Positions 1 through 9,534 are shown, numbered from the stretch's first letter. The stretch is DNA of 52,838 nt from Alphaproteobacteria bacterium UBA3773 (GCA_002372275.1 DFFP01000002.1:15642-68479); one strand, 5' to 3'. Notes: generated from the sequence alone by a model not told the origin. Translations and numbers: made by a program.

Positions 1-20
1 TAAAGGACGGCTTTTTTTAT

Positions 21-97
21 TGGCGGGAGTGACGGGGCTCGGACCCGCGACCTTCTGCGTGACAGGCAGACGCTCTAACCAGCTGAGCTACACCCCC
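21..97 (-). tRNA. tRNA-Asp (anticodon GTC)
   Basis: The minus strand folds as a full 77-nt cloverleaf. The acceptor arm GGGGGTG pairs with CACTCCC, allowing one G-T pair. The D arm is GCTC/GAGC and the anticodon arm is TCTGC/GCAGA around a loop with GTC. The T arm is GCGGG/CCCGT. A discriminator G and an encoded CCA end the gene at position 21. The GTC anticodon reads Asp codons. Confidence 0.95.
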
Positions 98-193
98 ATA
101 AGTGATTGCATTTATACATAACAAAAAATATAAATGCAAGTATTTTTTTTAAAAAATTATAAAAAAATGTAAATTGTGGATAGATTGACCTTC

Positions 194-1720
194 TTAAAGT
201 GTGTTTTCAGGCTTTTTCGTTTGCAAAAGGTCGCGCCCGTTTGAAGTCGGTTTTAATAAATCCGTTAAACCATCAATGGCAATATAGGCCATATTCGGTC
301 GATTGTTGACCTCATAATTGACTTCATAAAGGTTTTTGCGCAACACCTCGAGTGAAAGCCAAGGATCTCGAAGCGAATAACGCCCTAAAAATGTTTGAGA
401 AGCACTCTCAATTAATGGTTTGATGGCCTTTTTTGCATAAGCTTTTCTTGCTTTTTGAGATTCTAAATCAGGTGCTAAAGCGGCAAACTCTTCGGTTGCA
501 ACCGCGCCTAAATATCCTTGAATGGAGCGATACATCCCGGCAACATCACGAACGGAGATGTGTTTTTGGTTGCGCTGCTCGAGCGGAATTCCGGGTTCGC
601 CGGCAAAATCAATAAACCGAAGATCATCATCTTTTGTGACCATCACCTGCCCTAAATGAAAATCACCGTGAACGCGTGTGATGTAGCCTTTGTTCGGGCT
701 ATCGTTAATCAGCCTTATTTTATCTGCAACAAATTTTTGTGTCAGCTCTTTCCAATTTTCAAGTAAAACTTGAGCTTTTGATTTTGTGGGTTCAGGCAGG
801 CGCTCAACGTTGTTGACGATATTTTGATGTGCTTGATATAAAAGAACTTCCAGCTGTTTAGAGTAGTGATGAATAAATGTGTCATTCACAGCTTCGGGCG
901 CAAAAGCTTGATCGCTGTCCGGCCTTGAAAGGCATTCGGACATTTCAGCCGTTTTGCGGCTTAAATTAAGCATCATTCCCATAAACTGCGGATTATCTTC
1001 GGCTCTTAAATCGGTGCCTGTCAGATAGCCTTGCGCTAATTTATCTTTCAGGTATGAAACAGAATAGTTCCATAAATCGCCTTTGTTTGAAATATATTCT
1101 TGTTCAATACCGGCAGAGGCTGTTTCCCCTCTGTTGTTATAAAGGAAAAAACCGCCGTATGTTTCGGGCATCACCGAGCAATGTTCGCGCATCAATTTGT
1201 CGTTCATTGAAAATTCCGGATTGATTTGCGTGGAGAAATTCAAAATTCTTTCTTGCTTAAAGGCAATCATCTGTTCGCCGACTTCTAAGGTCGTGTTGCT
1301 TTGTTCAACGCCGAGCGGGCGCGAAGGCATATTTATTTGAGATTGAATCACTTCCGGATGATGGGCGATGTTATGTTTCATGACCCAACCGTTTGGAAAA
1401 CGAACCTTATTGTTGTTTTGTGCAAACAATTCCATGAGTTTTTGCCAATAATCCGGTTCTGTTAAGGCGTCGCGATAATACTTTCCGTTTAAGGGGAGGG
1501 CATTTTTTTGATCCGTTGAAACTTCTTGAAGCGGCATCATAAAATAATGTGCCTCGCCTTGTTTGCTTTTGATTTGTCCGATCGAAAAGAGTTTTTTGCC
1601 CCCATCAAAAGGAATGCTTTGCAGATTAAATTCGCTCATCTGCCCTAATCTGATTTCTTCTTTGAAGCTGCACCAGCGTTGTGATAATATATAGTCAGCG
1701 ATTTGTTTTGTGAACTCCAT
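194..1720 (-). CDS. Maltokinase-like phosphotransferase (Mak/Pep2 family)
   Basis: A 508-residue protein with an aminoglycoside-phosphotransferase-like kinase fold. The catalytic loop HGDFHLGQ lies at residues 351-358, the metal-binding IDFAGEP at 370-376, followed by an RDVAGM segment typical of maltokinases. Known members use ATP to make maltose 1-phosphate, the GlgE donor for alpha-glucan synthesis. The start has a good ribosome site (AAAGGAG, about 8 nt upstream). It is divergent from malQ, 70 bp away, which supports a role in maltose/glycogen metabolism. Neither glgE nor treS is visible in this window, so the fate of the product is inferred. A trehalose or other sugar kinase of the same fold is the main alternative. 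Confidence 0.82.
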   Translation of the reverse strand: MEFTKQIADYILSQRWCSFKEEIRLGQMSEFNLQSIPFDGGKKLFSIGQIKSKQGEAHYFMMPLQEVSTDQKNALPLNGKYYRDALTEPDYWQKLMELFAQNNNKVRFPNGWVMKHNIAHHPEVIQSQINMPSRPLGVEQSNTTLEVGEQMIAFKQERILNFSTQINPEFSMNDKLMREHCSVMPETYGGFFLYNNRGETASAGIEQEYISNKGDLWNYSVSYLKDKLAQGYLTGTDLRAEDNPQFMGMMLNLSRKTAEMSECLSRPDSDQAFAPEAVNDTFIHHYSKQLEVLLYQAHQNIVNNVERLPEPTKSKAQVLLENWKELTQKFVADKIRLINDSPNKGYITRVHGDFHLGQVMVTKDDDLRFIDFAGEPGIPLEQRNQKHISVRDVAGMYRSIQGYLGAVATEEFAALAPDLESQKARKAYAKKAIKPLIESASQTFLGRYSLRDPWLSLEVLRKNLYEVNYEVNNRPNMAYIAIDGLTDLLKPTSNGRDLLQTKKPENTL

Positions 1721-1817
1721 GAGAAATCTCCTTTGATATATTAACGCTTCCTTAATATACTACACTTTAATGTGTTTGTAAAGGGGAAAGTTGACAAAAA
1801 ATAATTTGGAGTATGCG

Positions 1818-3953
1818 ATGGAAAATTTAAGAAAATTGGCAGAACTCGCGGGAATTTCATCATCATATGTTGATAAAACGGGTGTTGTTCGGTATACAAC
1901 CGATCGATCCAGAGAGCTTTTTTTAAAATCGATGGGCTATCAGGTCGGCACGAAAGAAGATATCAAAGCTGAAATGAAAAAATTTGAAAATGTGCCGGTT
2001 TTGCCGGATGTGTTATCTTTTTTTGATGATGAAAAAATTGAATTTGAAATTAAAAAAGACGGGGATTTTGAGCTGATTTTAAGTGATGAAGAAGACCATG
2101 TCGTTCAAACCCGTTTTGTTCAAGGTTATACAAAAATTAGGTTATCAAACATTAAAACAGGGTATTATTCCATCCAAATTCGGCAAGAAAATTTTGTTTT
2201 TAACAGCCTCTTGATTTATGCGCCGAAAGAGGCTTATCAGGCGCCGTTTATCAAAAATTTTGAGCATATCTACGGGGGCGCTGTGATGCTTTATGCCTTG
2301 CGCTCCGAGCATAGTATGGGAATTGGCGATTTTAGCGATTTGGAAGAAATCGTGAAATGTGTTGCTCAAAAAGGCGGGGACGTTGTCGGTATCAACCCGC
2401 TTGGAGTGATGAGTGCATACACGCAAAATGAAGAAAGACTTCAAAAAGATTCATCTGTTTTGAGTGATGTGTCGCCTTATCGAACTTTAAGCCGTTCGTT
2501 TATCAATTATGTTTATCTTGATTTAAGAAAAATTGAAGAGTTTTCTTCTTCAAATGTTCAGGCGTATATCAATGACGCTTCAACAAAAGAAAAAATTCGA
2601 TTTTTAAATCAGTCGCCTCATGTGAAATATGCGCAAGTGCTTGAGCTGAAATTAAAAATACTTGAGCTGATGTTTGAAGAATTTGAAAAAAATGCTATCC
2701 AAAAACGTTTGGAAGAATTTGAAAAATATCAAAAAGATCAAGGGGAAGAACTTGAAAATTTAGCGCTTTTTGAAAGTTTGCTTGAAGAAGTAACACCTTG
2801 CGATTATTGGAAAAATTTTCCGAACCATTATGATAAGATTTCTTCTCTTGAAACACAAAATTTTAAGAAAACGCATCAAAAGCGTCTCAGATTTTTCAAA
2901 TATTGCCACTGGCTTGCAGATCATCAGTTGCAACAAGTGCAAAATTTGGCGCGAAAGCTGAATATGAAAGTCGGGCTTTATGCCGATATGCCGATCGGCG
3001 CGGCTTCAAACGGGGTAGAGGTCTATCAAAATAAGGATGCGTTTGTTTTGGACGCGGATATCGGCGCGCCGGCCGATCCGATGCGCCCTAGAGGGCAGAG
3101 CTGGGGGTTTACGCCATATCATCCGGTTGTTTTGAAAAAACAGCATTATCAGCCGTTTATTTCGCTCGTTCGGGCAAATATGCGTCATTGTGGCGCTCTT
3201 CGGATTGACCACGCCATGGGGTTAAGACGACTTTTTTGGGGATATTTTACACCTGACGAGCCGAGTGTTCAGGGCGCATATATTTATTATGAAATGAAAG
3301 ATATGGTGGCGATTTTGAATTTAGAGAGCCATCGGGCAAAATGTATGGTTATTTGCGAAGATTTGGGAACCGTGCCCGAAGGATTTCGAGAATATATGAA
3401 AGAACACGCTTTGCTTTCATATAAAGTAACGGCAAGGCAAAAAGAAAAAGACGGGTCTTTTATTGAGCCTGAAAAATATGATTATTTGTCATTGGCCCAG
3501 TTTTCAACGCATGACCAGGCGACATCTTGCGGATTTTGGAAAAATGAAGATATTGAGGTTTTTAAAAAATGCGGTTTATACGCCACTCATGCGCAATATG
3601 AAGAAAATTTAGAAGGGCGCAAAAAAGATCGCTATAATTTGATAAAAATTCTAAAATCTCAAAATCTGACGACCCAAAAAGAAGAAGATCAGATGCTCGG
3701 TAGCGCCGAAAAAGGAGATGATGTGCCGGCGCATATTGAAGTTTTGTTTAATCAATTAACGGCTCAAACAAACAGCGCTATTTATTTGGTAAGATTAAAT
3801 GATATTTATCGGCAGGTTTTAATGGATAATGCGCCAGGTACGGTCAAAGAATATCCGAACTGGCGCATCAAGATGAATATCAGATCAGATGAAATCGGAA
3901 CGTCAAAAGATTTTAATGAAATGATGGACATCATCAAAAAAGCCAGACCATAG
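1818..3953 (+). CDS. malQ: 4-alpha-glucanotransferase (GH77 amylomaltase)
   Basis: The enzyme transfers alpha-1,4-glucan segments between maltodextrins. The GH77 catalytic residues are visible: the nucleophile Asp in RIDHAMG (nt about 3199), the acid/base Glu in CEDLGTVP (nt about 3350), and the transition-state Asp in STHDQ (nt about 3510). The region ADMPIGA...PRGQSWGF is also diagnostic. The length, about 711-720 residues, fits the long proteobacterial MalQ type. The frame opens at a TTG at 1791. The ATG at 1818 is preferred because TTGGAG sits 6 nt before it. It is divergent from the maltokinase and ends 22 bp from the convergent tagged surface protein. Confidence 0.93.
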   Translation: MENLRKLAELAGISSSYVDKTGVVRYTTDRSRELFLKSMGYQVGTKEDIKAEMKKFENVPVLPDVLSFFDDEKIEFEIKKDGDFELILSDEEDHVVQTRFVQGYTKIRLSNIKTGYYSIQIRQENFVFNSLLIYAPKEAYQAPFIKNFEHIYGGAVMLYALRSEHSMGIGDFSDLEEIVKCVAQKGGDVVGINPLGVMSAYTQNEERLQKDSSVLSDVSPYRTLSRSFINYVYLDLRKIEEFSSSNVQAYINDASTKEKIRFLNQSPHVKYAQVLELKLKILELMFEEFEKNAIQKRLEEFEKYQKDQGEELENLALFESLLEEVTPCDYWKNFPNHYDKISSLETQNFKKTHQKRLRFFKYCHWLADHQLQQVQNLARKLNMKVGLYADMPIGAASNGVEVYQNKDAFVLDADIGAPADPMRPRGQSWGFTPYHPVVLKKQHYQPFISLVRANMRHCGALRIDHAMGLRRLFWGYFTPDEPSVQGAYIYYEMKDMVAILNLESHRAKCMVICEDLGTVPEGFREYMKEHALLSYKVTARQKEKDGSFIEPEKYDYLSLAQFSTHDQATSCGFWKNEDIEVFKKCGLYATHAQYEENLEGRKKDRYNLIKILKSQNLTTQKEEDQMLGSAEKGDDVPAHIEVLFNQLTAQTNSAIYLVRLNDIYRQVLMDNAPGTVKEYPNWRIKMNIRSDEIGTSKDFNEMMDIIKKARP

Positions 3954-3975
3954 AAAAATTCTATTTTCGGTGTTT

Positions 3976-4767
3976 TTATCTGTATATGATAGAAAAGTTG
4001 TTTTTACCTCCTTTTTGAACAGCTGCTGTGGCTTCGGCAGGTGTATATATTCTTCGTCTATAAGTTACAACGCCGTTTTCAGAAATTTTGATTAAATTAC
4101 CGCCGGCATCATATTGGTATTCTGTTTTGCTACCATCTCTTTGATATATTCCGAGAATTTTATCGCCATCTTTGGCAGTGTACGAACCATCTTCCGTAAT
4201 ATTGTTTAATCCGGAAGCACTATAATAATAATTTCCGCCCTGTGCGTGCATCAACTGATCGTTAAAATTATTAAACGCACCAATCAAATTTCCTTGAGTA
4301 TCATAAGCTAATAGCTGTCCGTTTTCAGCGTATTTATACGTTCTAAGAAGTGTCCCCGAAGCATTATACCAAGCTTTTATTTTTCCGTTTTCATCAAAAT
4401 CAAAAGTTTGTGTATTACTTCTTGGAGTTGTCCATGTTGGAACTTCGCCGTTTATTGTTACGTTCGCAAATTGCCAACTGGTTGAGTTGGTCGTGTTATC
4501 GGTCCTTATTTGTCTTATATGATAAACTATTTGATTTCCCCAAGTGCTACTGCCATTTCCCCATTCGTAACCGATATGAGCTTTAGATCCATTGTCATTT
4601 TGATAAACAGCACCGGTTTGACCAATTAGACCATTTGTTTGATAAACTATCGGTTCTCCAAAGACTTCGTTTAAAATATCTACTCTTGTTATTTCTGCCC
4701 TTGATTGATTACAAATGGCTGTTGTAAAAGCGATTCCGATGGTTAAAATTTCTAATTTTTTATTCAT
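3976..4767 (-). CDS. Secreted YD/RHS-like repeat protein with C-terminal RIYT...YR tag
   Basis: The protein starts at the second Met of the frame (4767), where GGAGG lies 5 nt upstream; the ATG at 4779 has no such site. A signal peptide of about 20 residues (basic start, hydrophobic core) is followed by an ordinary globular segment. The second half has loosely repeated units of the form YDxxGNLI, GQLLAYDTQGN and YQYDAGGN, like YD/RHS repeats. The last 25 residues match the C-termini of the two BspA-like proteins here (RIYT, EAT, GKN, F-S-I, final YR). RNA unit A lies directly upstream. The function is unknown; cell-surface display is inferred from the signal peptide and tag. Confidence 0.75.
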   Translation of the reverse strand: MNKKLEILTIGIAFTTAICNQSRAEITRVDILNEVFGEPIVYQTNGLIGQTGAVYQNDNGSKAHIGYEWGNGSSTWGNQIVYHIRQIRTDNTTNSTSWQFANVTINGEVPTWTTPRSNTQTFDFDENGKIKAWYNASGTLLRTYKYAENGQLLAYDTQGNLIGAFNNFNDQLMHAQGGNYYYSASGLNNITEDGSYTAKDGDKILGIYQRDGSKTEYQYDAGGNLIKISENGVVTYRRRIYTPAEATAAVQKGGKNNFSIIYR

Positions 4768-4796
4768 AACAACCTCCATACTTTTTAAGCAAAACT

Positions 4797-4978
4797 AAAA
4801 AAATCGCTTCAAAAGAAGCGACTGGAAGTTAGTAACTACTCAAGTGAAATAGTGTGCATATTTGTTACACTTATTTTGCAACCTTCCAGCCCACACTGGA
4901 AGTTCTTCCACCATATATAAGCATACATGGCGCACTTGAAAGAGGTTACTACACCCCAGACAGGTTCTTTCTCTGTCT
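4797..4978 (-). ncRNA. Structured RNA unit A (leader of the tagged protein at 3976)
   Basis: A promoter on the minus strand is TTGCTT (plus 5008-5013), 17 nt, GATAAT (plus 4985-4990), placing the start near 4978. Hairpin P1 is 4957-4963 with 4973-4979. The long-range helix P2 is 4831-4846 with 4933-4950. The segment 4883-4889 (CTGGAAG in the RNA) can pair locally with 4896-4902 or with 4822-4828 across P2, making a pseudoknot. The conserved core lies at 4849-4874. The terminator stem is 4804-4810 with 4815-4821, followed by a seven-U run ending at 4797, 30 nt before the start codon. Same architecture as units B-G. Confidence 0.72.
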
Positions 4979-5077
4979 GTTTTCATTATCACATAAAAAA
5001 GATGTAAAAGCAAGATTTTTTGATACAGTTATTCGGGGTGTTTTTTTCTTTTATGAAAGGCTTTAAAAAAAAATCTG

Positions 5078-5105
5078 TTGACTTCAAGAAGTTTTATGTT
5101 ATTAT
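5078..5105 (+). promoter_or_regulatory. Promoter of the rpsL operon
   Basis: TTGACT at 5078-5083, a 16-nt spacer, then TATTAT at 5100-5105, close to a sigma-70 consensus. It lies about 80 nt before rpsL, leaving a leader with a GC-richer segment (5108-5150). Confidence 0.7.
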
Positions 5106-5184
5106 CCTCTCGCTTGCGCAGAGGCTTTAAAAGCATTTGCGTGGCGTTTTATATTAACAATAGTAACTTAAAAGGAAATTTGTG

Positions 5185-5556
5185 ATGCCTACAATTAATC
5201 AGTTAATTCGTAACTCACGAACACCAAAAGTGAAGAGAAACAAAGTTCCGGCTTTGAAAGCTTGTCCACAAAAACGCGGTGTTTGCACAAGGGTTTATAC
5301 AACAACCCCGAAAAAACCGAACTCCGCTTTGCGTAAAGTGGCTCGTGTTCGCTTGACTAACGGCTTTGAAGTAATCAGCTATATCCCTGGTGAAGGTCAT
5401 AATCTTCAAGAACACTCAGTGGTGCTGATTAAAGGAGGCCGTGTGAAAGACTTGCCTGGTGTTCGTTATCATATCATTCGCGGTACTTTGGATACACAAG
5501 GTATTGCTAAACGTCGTCAACGTCGTTCTTTATACGGCGCTAAGAAACCGAAATAG
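5185..5556 (+). CDS. rpsL: 30S ribosomal protein S12
   Basis: A 123-residue S12, a component of the decoding centre. The diagnostic segments TTPKKPNSALRK and GRVKDLPGVRYH are intact. The lysines at the usual streptomycin-resistance sites (43 and 88 in E. coli numbering) are present, so a sensitive genotype is expected. The ATG at 5185 is preferred over the immediately preceding GTG at 5182 because the mature sequence MPTINQLIR is universal and AAAGGA lies at suitable distance. First gene of the str operon, 9 bp before rpsG. Confidence 0.98.
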   Translation: MPTINQLIRNSRTPKVKRNKVPALKACPQKRGVCTRVYTTTPKKPNSALRKVARVRLTNGFEVISYIPGEGHNLQEHSVVLIKGGRVKDLPGVRYHIIRGTLDTQGIAKRRQRRSLYGAKKPK

Positions 5557-5565
5557 GAGAATACC

Positions 5566-6036
5566 ATGTCACGTCGTCATAGTGCAATTAAAAGAAACGT
5601 GCTGCCCGATGCCAAATATGGTGATAAGGTTGTTACGAAATTTATTAACAATATCATGGAAGACGGTAAAAAAGCCGTTGCCGAAAAAATTGTTTATTCG
5701 GCTTTCGACATTATCGCTTCTAAATTAAAACAAGAGGCCTTGAACGTCTTTTCAACAGCTATTGAAAACGTTAAGCCGATGATCGAAGTCAGATCTCGCA
5801 GAGTGGGCGGTGCAACATACCAGGTTCCGTCTGAAGTCAGACCCGACAGACGTCAGGCTTTGGCTATTCGCTGGATTGTGGATGCCGCCAGAAAACGTTC
5901 TGAAACAACAATGACAGATCGTTTAGCCGGCGAACTGATGGATGCATTTGCCAATCGTGGTTCTGCTGTTAAAAAACGTGAAGATACGCATAGAATGGCT
6001 GAAGCCAACAAAGCGTTCTCACACTATAAATTCTAA
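5566..6036 (+). CDS. rpsG: 30S ribosomal protein S7
   Basis: A 156-residue S7, the normal length. S7 binds 16S rRNA and nucleates assembly of the 30S head. The N-terminal SRRHSA, the central EVRSRRVGGATYQVP and the C-terminal region ending SHYKF are characteristic. AGGAG lies 6 nt before the ATG. It is the second gene of rpsL-rpsG-fusA, with 9- and 21-bp gaps, so co-transcription is expected. Confidence 0.98.
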   Translation: MSRRHSAIKRNVLPDAKYGDKVVTKFINNIMEDGKKAVAEKIVYSAFDIIASKLKQEALNVFSTAIENVKPMIEVRSRRVGGATYQVPSEVRPDRRQALAIRWIVDAARKRSETTMTDRLAGELMDAFANRGSAVKKREDTHRMAEANKAFSHYKF

Positions 6037-6057
6037 TTTCACGGAAAGGTTATCAAG

Positions 6058-8133
6058 ATGCCTCGTATGCATAAATTGGATTTATATCGCAACATCGGTA
6101 TCATGGCTCATATTGATGCCGGTAAAACAACAACAACGGAACGTATTTTGTATTACACCGGTTTGAGCCATAAAATCGGTGAGGTGCATGATGGTGCCGC
6201 AACCATGGACTGGATGGTTCAGGAACAAGAACGCGGTATTACGATTACTTCTGCTGCCACAACTTGCTACTGGAAAGGTCATCGTATTAACATCATTGAT
6301 ACCCCCGGACACGTGGACTTCACAGCTGAAGTTGAACGTTCGCTCCGCGTTTTGGATGGTGCGATTACGGTTTTTGACTCGGTTGCCGGTGTGGAACCGC
6401 AATCTGAAACAGTTTGGAGACAAGCTGATAAATATGGCGTTCCGAGAATTTGTTTCTGCAACAAAATGGACAGAATCGGCGCCAACTTCTATCGCTGTCT
6501 CGATATGATTGTTGACCGTTTGGGTGCAACGCCGGTGGCTATGCAACTCCCGATCGGATCGGAAGATGCTTTCACAGGTATGGTTGATTTGCTCAAAATG
6601 AAGGCCATTATCTATACGGGAAGCGATCCGGATTCTCCGATTAAAGAAGAAGAAATTCCGGCTGATTTGAAAGAAAAGGCTGAAGAATATCGTTCTAAAA
6701 TGATTGAAACAGTGGTTGAAGAAGATGAAGCCGCTATGGAAGATTATTTGGAAGGCAAAGAAGTTTCTATTGAAACTTTGAAAAAATGTATCCGCAAAGG
6801 TACACTTGCTCGTGATTTCGTTCCGGTCTTCTGCGGAACAGCTTTCAAAAACAAAGGTGTTCAACTTCTTTTGGATGCCGTTGTCGATTATCTTCCGTCT
6901 CCGCTTGATATTCCGGCTATTGAAGGTACAAAACCCGGCACCGATGAAGTAATCACACGTCGTCCGTCAGATGATGAGCCTTTGTCAGCTTTGGCTTTCA
7001 AGATTATGAACGACCCGTTTGTCGGATCCTTAACATTTACACGTATTTATTCGGGTAAATTAGAGGCCGGTACGTATGTTTATAACTCGGTTAAAGACAA
7101 AAAAGAAAGAATCGGTCGTATGCTCTTGATGCACGCTAATAAACGTGATGATATCAAAGAAGCTTATGCAGGTGATATTGTGGCTTTGGCCGGTTTGAAA
7201 GATACAACAACAGGTGATACGCTTTGCGATTCTGATAAACCGATTGTTTTGGAAAACATGGTGTTCCCTGAACCGGTTATTGAACTTGCCGTTGAACCGA
7301 AAACAAAAATCGATGTTGAAAAAATGGGTCTGGCTTTGCAAAAACTTGCAATGGAAGATCCGTCATTTAAGGTTGCATCTGATCCGGATAGCGGTCAAAC
7401 CATCATCAAAGGTATGGGTGAACTTCACCTCCAAATCATTGTTGACCGTTTGAAACGTGAATTTAAAGTCGAATGCAACGTCGGCGATCCGCAAGTGGCC
7501 TATCGTGAAACGATCACCAAAGCTTGCGATATTGAATATACGCACAAGAAACAATCCGGTGGTGCCGGTCAATTTGCTAAAGTTAAAATCAAATTTGAAC
7601 CGACAGAAGATCATACAGGCTTTGAATTTGTCAACACTGTTGTCGGCGGTAACGTTCCGAAGGAATATATCCCCGGTGTTGAAAAAGGTTTACAATCTGC
7701 AATGGATTCCGGTGTGCTCGCGGGTTATCCCGTGACCGGCGTGAAAGCAACACTTTATGATGGTGCTTATCACGAAGTCGACTCAAATGTGATGTGTTTC
7801 GAAATTGCTGCTCGTGCTGCCTTTAGAGAAGGTATGCGCCAAGCTGCAGCCAAACTTTTGGAACCGATTATGAAAGTTGAAGTTGTGACCCCTGAAGAAT
7901 ATATGGGTGACATTATCGGTGACTTGAACTCAAGAAGAGGTCTTGTTAACGGTATGGATCAACGCGGTAATGCCCGTGTGGTTGATGCGTTTGTTCCGCT
8001 CGCTTCAATGTTCGGATATGTGAACACACTCCGTTCGCTTTCTCAAGGACGTGCTCAGTTTACAATGATCTTTGATCACTATGCTGAAGTCCCGAAGGAT
8101 GTTGCGGAAGCTATCCAAAGCAAACGTGCTTAA
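6058..8133 (+). CDS. fusA: Elongation factor G
   Basis: A 691-residue translational GTPase that drives ribosomal translocation. The GTP-binding motifs are complete: AHIDAGKT (17-24), the switch segment with RGITI, DTPGH and NKMD. Domains II-V follow at normal length. The upstream spacing and the shared leader make it the third gene of the str operon. A strong terminator follows directly, so the usual downstream tufA is not part of this operon. Long antisense frames inside it are shadows of its codon bias. Confidence 0.98.
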   Translation: MPRMHKLDLYRNIGIMAHIDAGKTTTTERILYYTGLSHKIGEVHDGAATMDWMVQEQERGITITSAATTCYWKGHRINIIDTPGHVDFTAEVERSLRVLDGAITVFDSVAGVEPQSETVWRQADKYGVPRICFCNKMDRIGANFYRCLDMIVDRLGATPVAMQLPIGSEDAFTGMVDLLKMKAIIYTGSDPDSPIKEEEIPADLKEKAEEYRSKMIETVVEEDEAAMEDYLEGKEVSIETLKKCIRKGTLARDFVPVFCGTAFKNKGVQLLLDAVVDYLPSPLDIPAIEGTKPGTDEVITRRPSDDEPLSALAFKIMNDPFVGSLTFTRIYSGKLEAGTYVYNSVKDKKERIGRMLLMHANKRDDIKEAYAGDIVALAGLKDTTTGDTLCDSDKPIVLENMVFPEPVIELAVEPKTKIDVEKMGLALQKLAMEDPSFKVASDPDSGQTIIKGMGELHLQIIVDRLKREFKVECNVGDPQVAYRETITKACDIEYTHKKQSGGAGQFAKVKIKFEPTEDHTGFEFVNTVVGGNVPKEYIPGVEKGLQSAMDSGVLAGYPVTGVKATLYDGAYHEVDSNVMCFEIAARAAFREGMRQAAAKLLEPIMKVEVVTPEEYMGDIIGDLNSRRGLVNGMDQRGNARVVDAFVPLASMFGYVNTLRSLSQGRAQFTMIFDHYAEVPKDVAEAIQSKRA

Positions 8134-8144
8134 TTGAATTATAA

Positions 8145-8178
8145 AGAGGCAAGGCTTTCGGCTTTGCCTCTTTTTTTT
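8145..8178 (+). terminator. Terminator of the rpsL-rpsG-fusA operon
   Basis: GAGGCAA pairs with TTGCCTC around a short loop (GGCTTTCGGC region), followed by eight T residues. It is 12 nt after the fusA stop. Confidence 0.9.
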
Positions 8179-8185
8179 GTACTCA

Positions 8186-8216
8186 GAAAACCCCGCGTTA
8201 GAGACGGGGTTTCTTA
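8186..8216. terminator. Possible second hairpin terminator after fusA
   Basis: AAACCCCG and CGGGGTTT pair around a 9-nt loop. The following T run is short, so termination is less certain than at the preceding hairpin. Confidence 0.4.
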
Positions 8217-8260
8217 TTAAGACGTTATGACAAGCAAACCCGAGTAAAAAGTGCAAATTT

Positions 8261-8427
8261 ATAAGGAATGGATCCTGACGTCGCATTCTGTTGGAATACT
8301 CCTCAGGATGACGGTTATTTTTTTATAAGGAGTGGCCTCTGACGCATGGTGCACCTTAAGGGATGACAGAAGAGGGGATGACGTTTTTGGATGCCTAACT
8401 CGCAACTAAAGTTGCTCAGGCATGACA
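8261..8427. repeat. Cluster of dispersed palindromic repeats ending in ATGAC
   Basis: The gene-poor interval 8179-8491 is mostly repeats. Two units open with ATAAGGA(A/G)TGG and close with GGATGAC (8261-8314 and 8325-8383). A third is the palindromic GATGCCTAACTCGC...AGGCATGAC (8389-8427). The same units recur at 16709-16821. They belong by look to the short repeats ending in ATGAC that are scattered through many bacterial genomes. No gene is supported here. Confidence 0.65.
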
Positions 8428-8491
8428 ATGACCGAGAGACCCTCTTTAGCAAGCTTTAGCGGTGATGAGGAGGAGATAAGAATGACAATTT

Positions 8492-9514
8492 TTATCGATA
8501 ACGAATTGAAAACGTATTTTTGCCTGTTGTTCCAAAAGATTGTGTTGCTTCATCAACAGTATAGATACGTTTGCCCTCAAAACCTACCAGTTTACCGAGT
8601 TCATAAATTGAGTAACTTCCATCTGCATTTTTGACTTTTGTTCTGTTGTTAAAAGTTATTCTGTTTGACCAAGAAGGCCAAGTTGTTTTATCTTCACCGT
8701 AGTTGTGCGTGAGCCAGTTTTGAAGAGAATCTTCACAGCTTTTTGTACCGGTACAGTTGATTTTGATGTCTGTATTATTCTTAAAATTGCCACCGCAATA
8801 GTATGCGCAAGTTGTTTTATTAGGATGTAAAAAACGTATTAAATTTTCGGCATTTGTGGTCAGTTCTGTTAGTTGGACACTTTCGAATGCAGATGCGTAA
8901 ATTGATGTAACTGTGTCCGGAATATTGAGGCTTGTAAGTTTACCATCCCCATAAAATGTGTCACCTGATATTGTTTTTAGGCCGTTCGGCAAAATCACTT
9001 TTTCTAAATTACCTGCTATTAAAAAAGAACGCCCCCCTGTGGTAGTCATTTTAGAATCTTCTGCAAATTCGACTGTTTTTAAGGCACTAGCGCGAAAAAC
9101 ATCTCCACCAAATGATGTGACGTTTTTGGGGATATAAATTTCGGTAATTCCCGTTCCCCAAAAGGCATTACTTCCAATCGATTGAAGTGATTCGGGAAGT
9201 GTAATGGTTTGAAGCTTTTTAAAATTTTTAAATGCGTTTTCTTCAATTGCTGTAACATTTCCTGATATTTGAACATTCGTCACACCGGAAGGCAGAGATG
9301 TCAAAGGGCTGATTTGTGCATTTTCTTTATATGAGCCGTCTGTGTTTTTTTCGGTCGGACCATAAACGTTGAGTGTTGCGCCGCTATAGGTATAGTAACA
9401 GTTATTGCCGCAAGATTGACATGTTGCCGCGCCGTAACAATTTTCGTAAGATGATGTTTGACTAAAAGCATTAAAGCTAAAAAGTAAGCTTAACATAAAT
9501 ATGAAAACAGGCAT
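8492..9514 (-). CDS. Secreted BspA-like leucine-rich-repeat protein with C-terminal tag
   Basis: A 340-residue protein with a signal peptide of about 18 residues ending at a plausible AFS-Q site. A cysteine-rich N-terminal piece (CQSCGNNC) is followed by Treponema/Bacteroides BspA-type LRR_5 repeats of the pattern AFxxxxxLxxIxLPxxxxxIG (about residues 75-215). A Cys-containing linker follows. The C-terminus carries the RIYT...GKNTFSIRYR tag shared with the proteins at 3976 and 27937. AAAGGAG precedes the ATG. Such proteins are usually surface adhesins. RNA unit B and one dispersed repeat lie upstream. Confidence 0.82.
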   Translation of the reverse strand: MPVFIFMLSLLFSFNAFSQTSSYENCYGAATCQSCGNNCYYTYSGATLNVYGPTEKNTDGSYKENAQISPLTSLPSGVTNVQISGNVTAIEENAFKNFKKLQTITLPESLQSIGSNAFWGTGITEIYIPKNVTSFGGDVFRASALKTVEFAEDSKMTTTGGRSFLIAGNLEKVILPNGLKTISGDTFYGDGKLTSLNIPDTVTSIYASAFESVQLTELTTNAENLIRFLHPNKTTCAYYCGGNFKNNTDIKINCTGTKSCEDSLQNWLTHNYGEDKTTWPSWSNRITFNNRTKVKNADGSYSIYELGKLVGFEGKRIYTVDEATQSFGTTGKNTFSIRYR

Positions 9515-9534
9515 GTTTTTTCTCCTTTATTGAT

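Noticed and set aside
5182..5187. GTG start for rpsL one codon before the ATG
   Set aside because: S12 proteins start MPTINQL, and the ATG at 5185 fits the ribosome site equally well.
6082..6864. Long antisense frame inside fusA (260 codons)
   Set aside because: It mirrors the fusA coding region, has no ribosome site, and its composition (runs of Phe and Asn) is typical of an antisense shadow.
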